Shown here: positions 6,232 to 7,534 of the stretch, in pieces | How positions within the stretch are numbered: position 1 is the stretch's first letter | Layout: the number at the start of each line of letters is the position of its first letter | Notes under the pieces: model-generated | Seen by the model: only the letters and a program-made list of their open reading frames with translations | Told to the model about the DNA's origin: nothing | Database searches by the model: none | Assembly: GCA_002501885.1 (NCBI GenBank) | Contig: DAON01000016.1 | Span: forward strand, 1-7,534 | Reading direction: 5' to 3' | Length of the DNA: 7,534 nucleotides | From: Euryarchaeota archaeon UBA220 | GTDB taxonomy: Archaea > Thermoplasmatota > Poseidoniia > Poseidoniales > Thalassarchaeaceae | Program-made: the position numbers and the translations under genes

Positions 6232-7534
6232 TCACATCCTGAATACTCCGTAATCCTGCTCGGGCATGTCTGCATTGAGGCTTGCGGAAATACACAGACC
6301 TAGTACATCCCTTGTGTCTCTTGGGTCGATTACTCCATCATCCCAGAGTCTTGCTGAGGAATAGTAAGGGTTACTCTCGTTCTCATACTTGTTCCTAATT
6401 TCATCCGGGTCTGCGTTTCCAACGGTAGAGAGAACATCTGCAGCTTGCTCACCGCCCATCACCGATATACGAGCATTTGGCCACATGAATAGGAATCGTG
6501 GATCGTATGCTCGCCCACACATTCCGTAGTTTCCAGCTCCGTGAGAGCCTCCGATAATTACTGTGAACTTGGGCACTGGGACACAGGAAACCGCAGTGAC
6601 TAGTTTGGCACCATCCTTGGCAATTCCGCCTGACTCGGCCTTCCTTCCAACCATGAACCCTGAAATATTCTGTAGGAAAATTAGGGGGATGCCTCTCTGG
6701 CCACAAAGCTCAACGAAGTGTGCCCCCTTGAGTGAGGACTCTGAGAATAGGATCCCATTGTTGGCAACAATCCCAACCGGATAGCCATGGATTCTGGCGA
6801 AGCCACAAACTAGCGTGTTTCCGTAGCGCTGCTTGAATTCGTGGAATCTAGAGCCGTCGACAATCCTTGAGATAACTTCTCGGACATCATATGGTGTTCT
6901 GTTGTCCTTTGGAATAACTCCCAGTAATTGTTCTGGGTCGTGTGCGGGTTCCTCAGGACGAGAGGCATCCAGTCTGTGTTTTGGAGAGATATTCAGATTC
7001 TCGACGATGTTGCGGACCATTCTAAGAGCCTCGGGTTCGTCTTCAGCGAAGTGATCGGCAACACCGGATTCTCTGGTGTGCAGATCAGCGCCGCCTAAAT
7101 TCTCGGCGCTGACTTCTTCTCCAGTTGCCGATTTTACCAGTGGAGGTCCAGCAAGGAAGATTGTTCCGTTTCCTTTGACGATGATTGATTCATCCGACAT
7201 CGCTGGAATGTATGCTCCTCCAGCAGTACACGACCCAAGTACTGCGGCAACTTGTGGGATTCCCTTGCTTGAGAGAATCGCTTGGTTTCTGAAAATTCGA
7301 CCGAAGTGGTATTTGTCCGGAAATACCTCATCCTGCATTGGGAGGAAGGCCCCTCCTGAATCAACTAGGTAGATACATGGTAGGTTGTTCTCTTCGGCTA
7401 CCTCTTGCGCTCTAACATGCTTCTTCACAGTCATCGGATAATATGATCCACCCTTAACAGTGGCATCATTTGCAACAAAGAGACATTCCCTGCCATGAAC
7501 GACACCAATTCCAGTGACAATTCCTGCAGAGTGG
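6232..7534 (-). CDS. mccB: Methylcrotonyl-CoA carboxylase carboxyltransferase (beta) subunit, 5' end outside the window
   Basis: This subunit transfers CO2 from carboxybiotin to 3-methylcrotonyl-CoA in leucine breakdown. The frame is open to the right edge and 433 codons are visible. With a usual length of about 535, roughly 100 N-terminal residues lie beyond the window, so the in-frame ATG at 7434 is internal. The visible part starts in the conserved HSAGIVTGIGVVHGRE region, then ANDATVKGGSYYPMTVKKH. Other family marks are YLVDSGGAFLPMQDEVFPD, the first oxyanion segment GSCTAGGAYIPAMSDE (about 7236-7189), KSATGEEVSAENLGGADLHT, the second active-site segment LQNISGFMVG (about 6678-6649), and RFLFMWPNARISVMGGEQAA. 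The AYIPAMSDE wording and the C-terminal YGVFRM fit methylcrotonyl-CoA, not propionyl-CoA, carboxylases; geranyl-CoA carboxylase is a close relative and cannot be fully excluded. It is the most upstream visible gene of the operon, followed after 4 bases by the hydratase. Confidence 0.95.
   Translation of the reverse strand, partial: HSAGIVTGIGVVHGRECLFVANDATVKGGSYYPMTVKKHVRAQEVAEENNLPCIYLVDSGGAFLPMQDEVFPDKYHFGRIFRNQAILSSKGIPQVAAVLGSCTAGGAYIPAMSDESIIVKGNGTIFLAGPPLVKSATGEEVSAENLGGADLHTRESGVADHFAEDEPEALRMVRNIVENLNISPKHRLDASRPEEPAHDPEQLLGVIPKDNRTPYDVREVISRIVDGSRFHEFKQRYGNTLVCGFARIHGYPVGIVANNGILFSESSLKGAHFVELCGQRGIPLIFLQNISGFMVGRKAESGGIAKDGAKLVTAVSCVPVPKFTVIIGGSHGAGNYGMCGRAYDPRFLFMWPNARISVMGGEQAADVLSTVGNADPDEIRNKYENESNPYYSSARLWDDGVIDPRDTRDVLGLCISASLNADMPEQDYGVFRM

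Noticed and set aside
6228..6275. Longer hydratase start giving 304 residues
   Set aside because: It would overlap the carboxyltransferase gene by 44 bases and add residues unlike any crotonase N-terminus. ATG 6227 or 6224 sits just after the upstream stop, as is usual in this operon.
7076..7372. Plus-strand 98-codon ORF opposite mccB, and similar ORFs opposite the other operon genes and serS
   Set aside because: They are antisense or out of frame with genes that have strong family matches, show no family signature, and have low-complexity or erratic composition.
7432..7434. ATG at 7434 as the start of the carboxyltransferase
   Set aside because: The frame continues upstream to the window edge and encodes conserved family residues (ANDATVKGGSYYP), so this methionine is internal.

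Overview
This 7.5 kb window looks like chromosomal DNA of an archaeon. The best guess is a marine euryarchaeon of the Poseidoniales (Marine Group II) type, but that lineage is an inference from gene content and style and no marker gene proves it. The archaeal case rests on three things: a presenilin-type intramembrane aspartyl protease of the archaeal kind, a Shine-Dalgarno sequence of the AGGTGAT type, and compact, intron-free gene packing. I see no mobile elements, CRISPR arrays, rRNA or tRNA genes, or phage genes.

Layout. Positions 17-2394 on the plus strand hold a nine-helix presenilin/signal-peptide-peptidase homologue and then seryl-tRNA synthetase (serS). Converging on serS from the minus strand, with a 7-base overlap, is a DUF4126-type multi-pass membrane protein (2388-2975). 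The interval 2976-3317 holds a probable small two-helix membrane protein on the plus strand (3079-3288) and a likely divergent promoter zone. From 3318 to the right edge, the minus strand carries a tightly packed four-gene operon. In transcription order it encodes the carboxyltransferase subunit of methylcrotonyl-CoA carboxylase (5' end beyond the window), a methylglutaconyl-CoA hydratase-type crotonase, the biotin carboxylase subunit, and a separate biotin carrier protein.

How the genes work together. The operon encodes two consecutive steps of leucine breakdown: biotin-dependent carboxylation of 3-methylcrotonyl-CoA to 3-methylglutaconyl-CoA, then hydration to HMG-CoA. In an archaeon HMG-CoA is also the entry point to mevalonate and the isoprenoid membrane lipids, so the operon may link amino-acid degradation to lipid precursor supply (inference). 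The alpha subunit, normally one polypeptide of about 650-680 residues, is here two genes split inside the BT linker domain, and the second gene has its own strong ribosome binding site. The plus-strand genes are a housekeeping enzyme and membrane proteins with no obvious functional tie to the operon.

I found no clear candidate for a wholly new system. The points most worth a second look are the split carboxylase, the presenilin homologue with a variant PAL motif, and the unrecognised small membrane protein.
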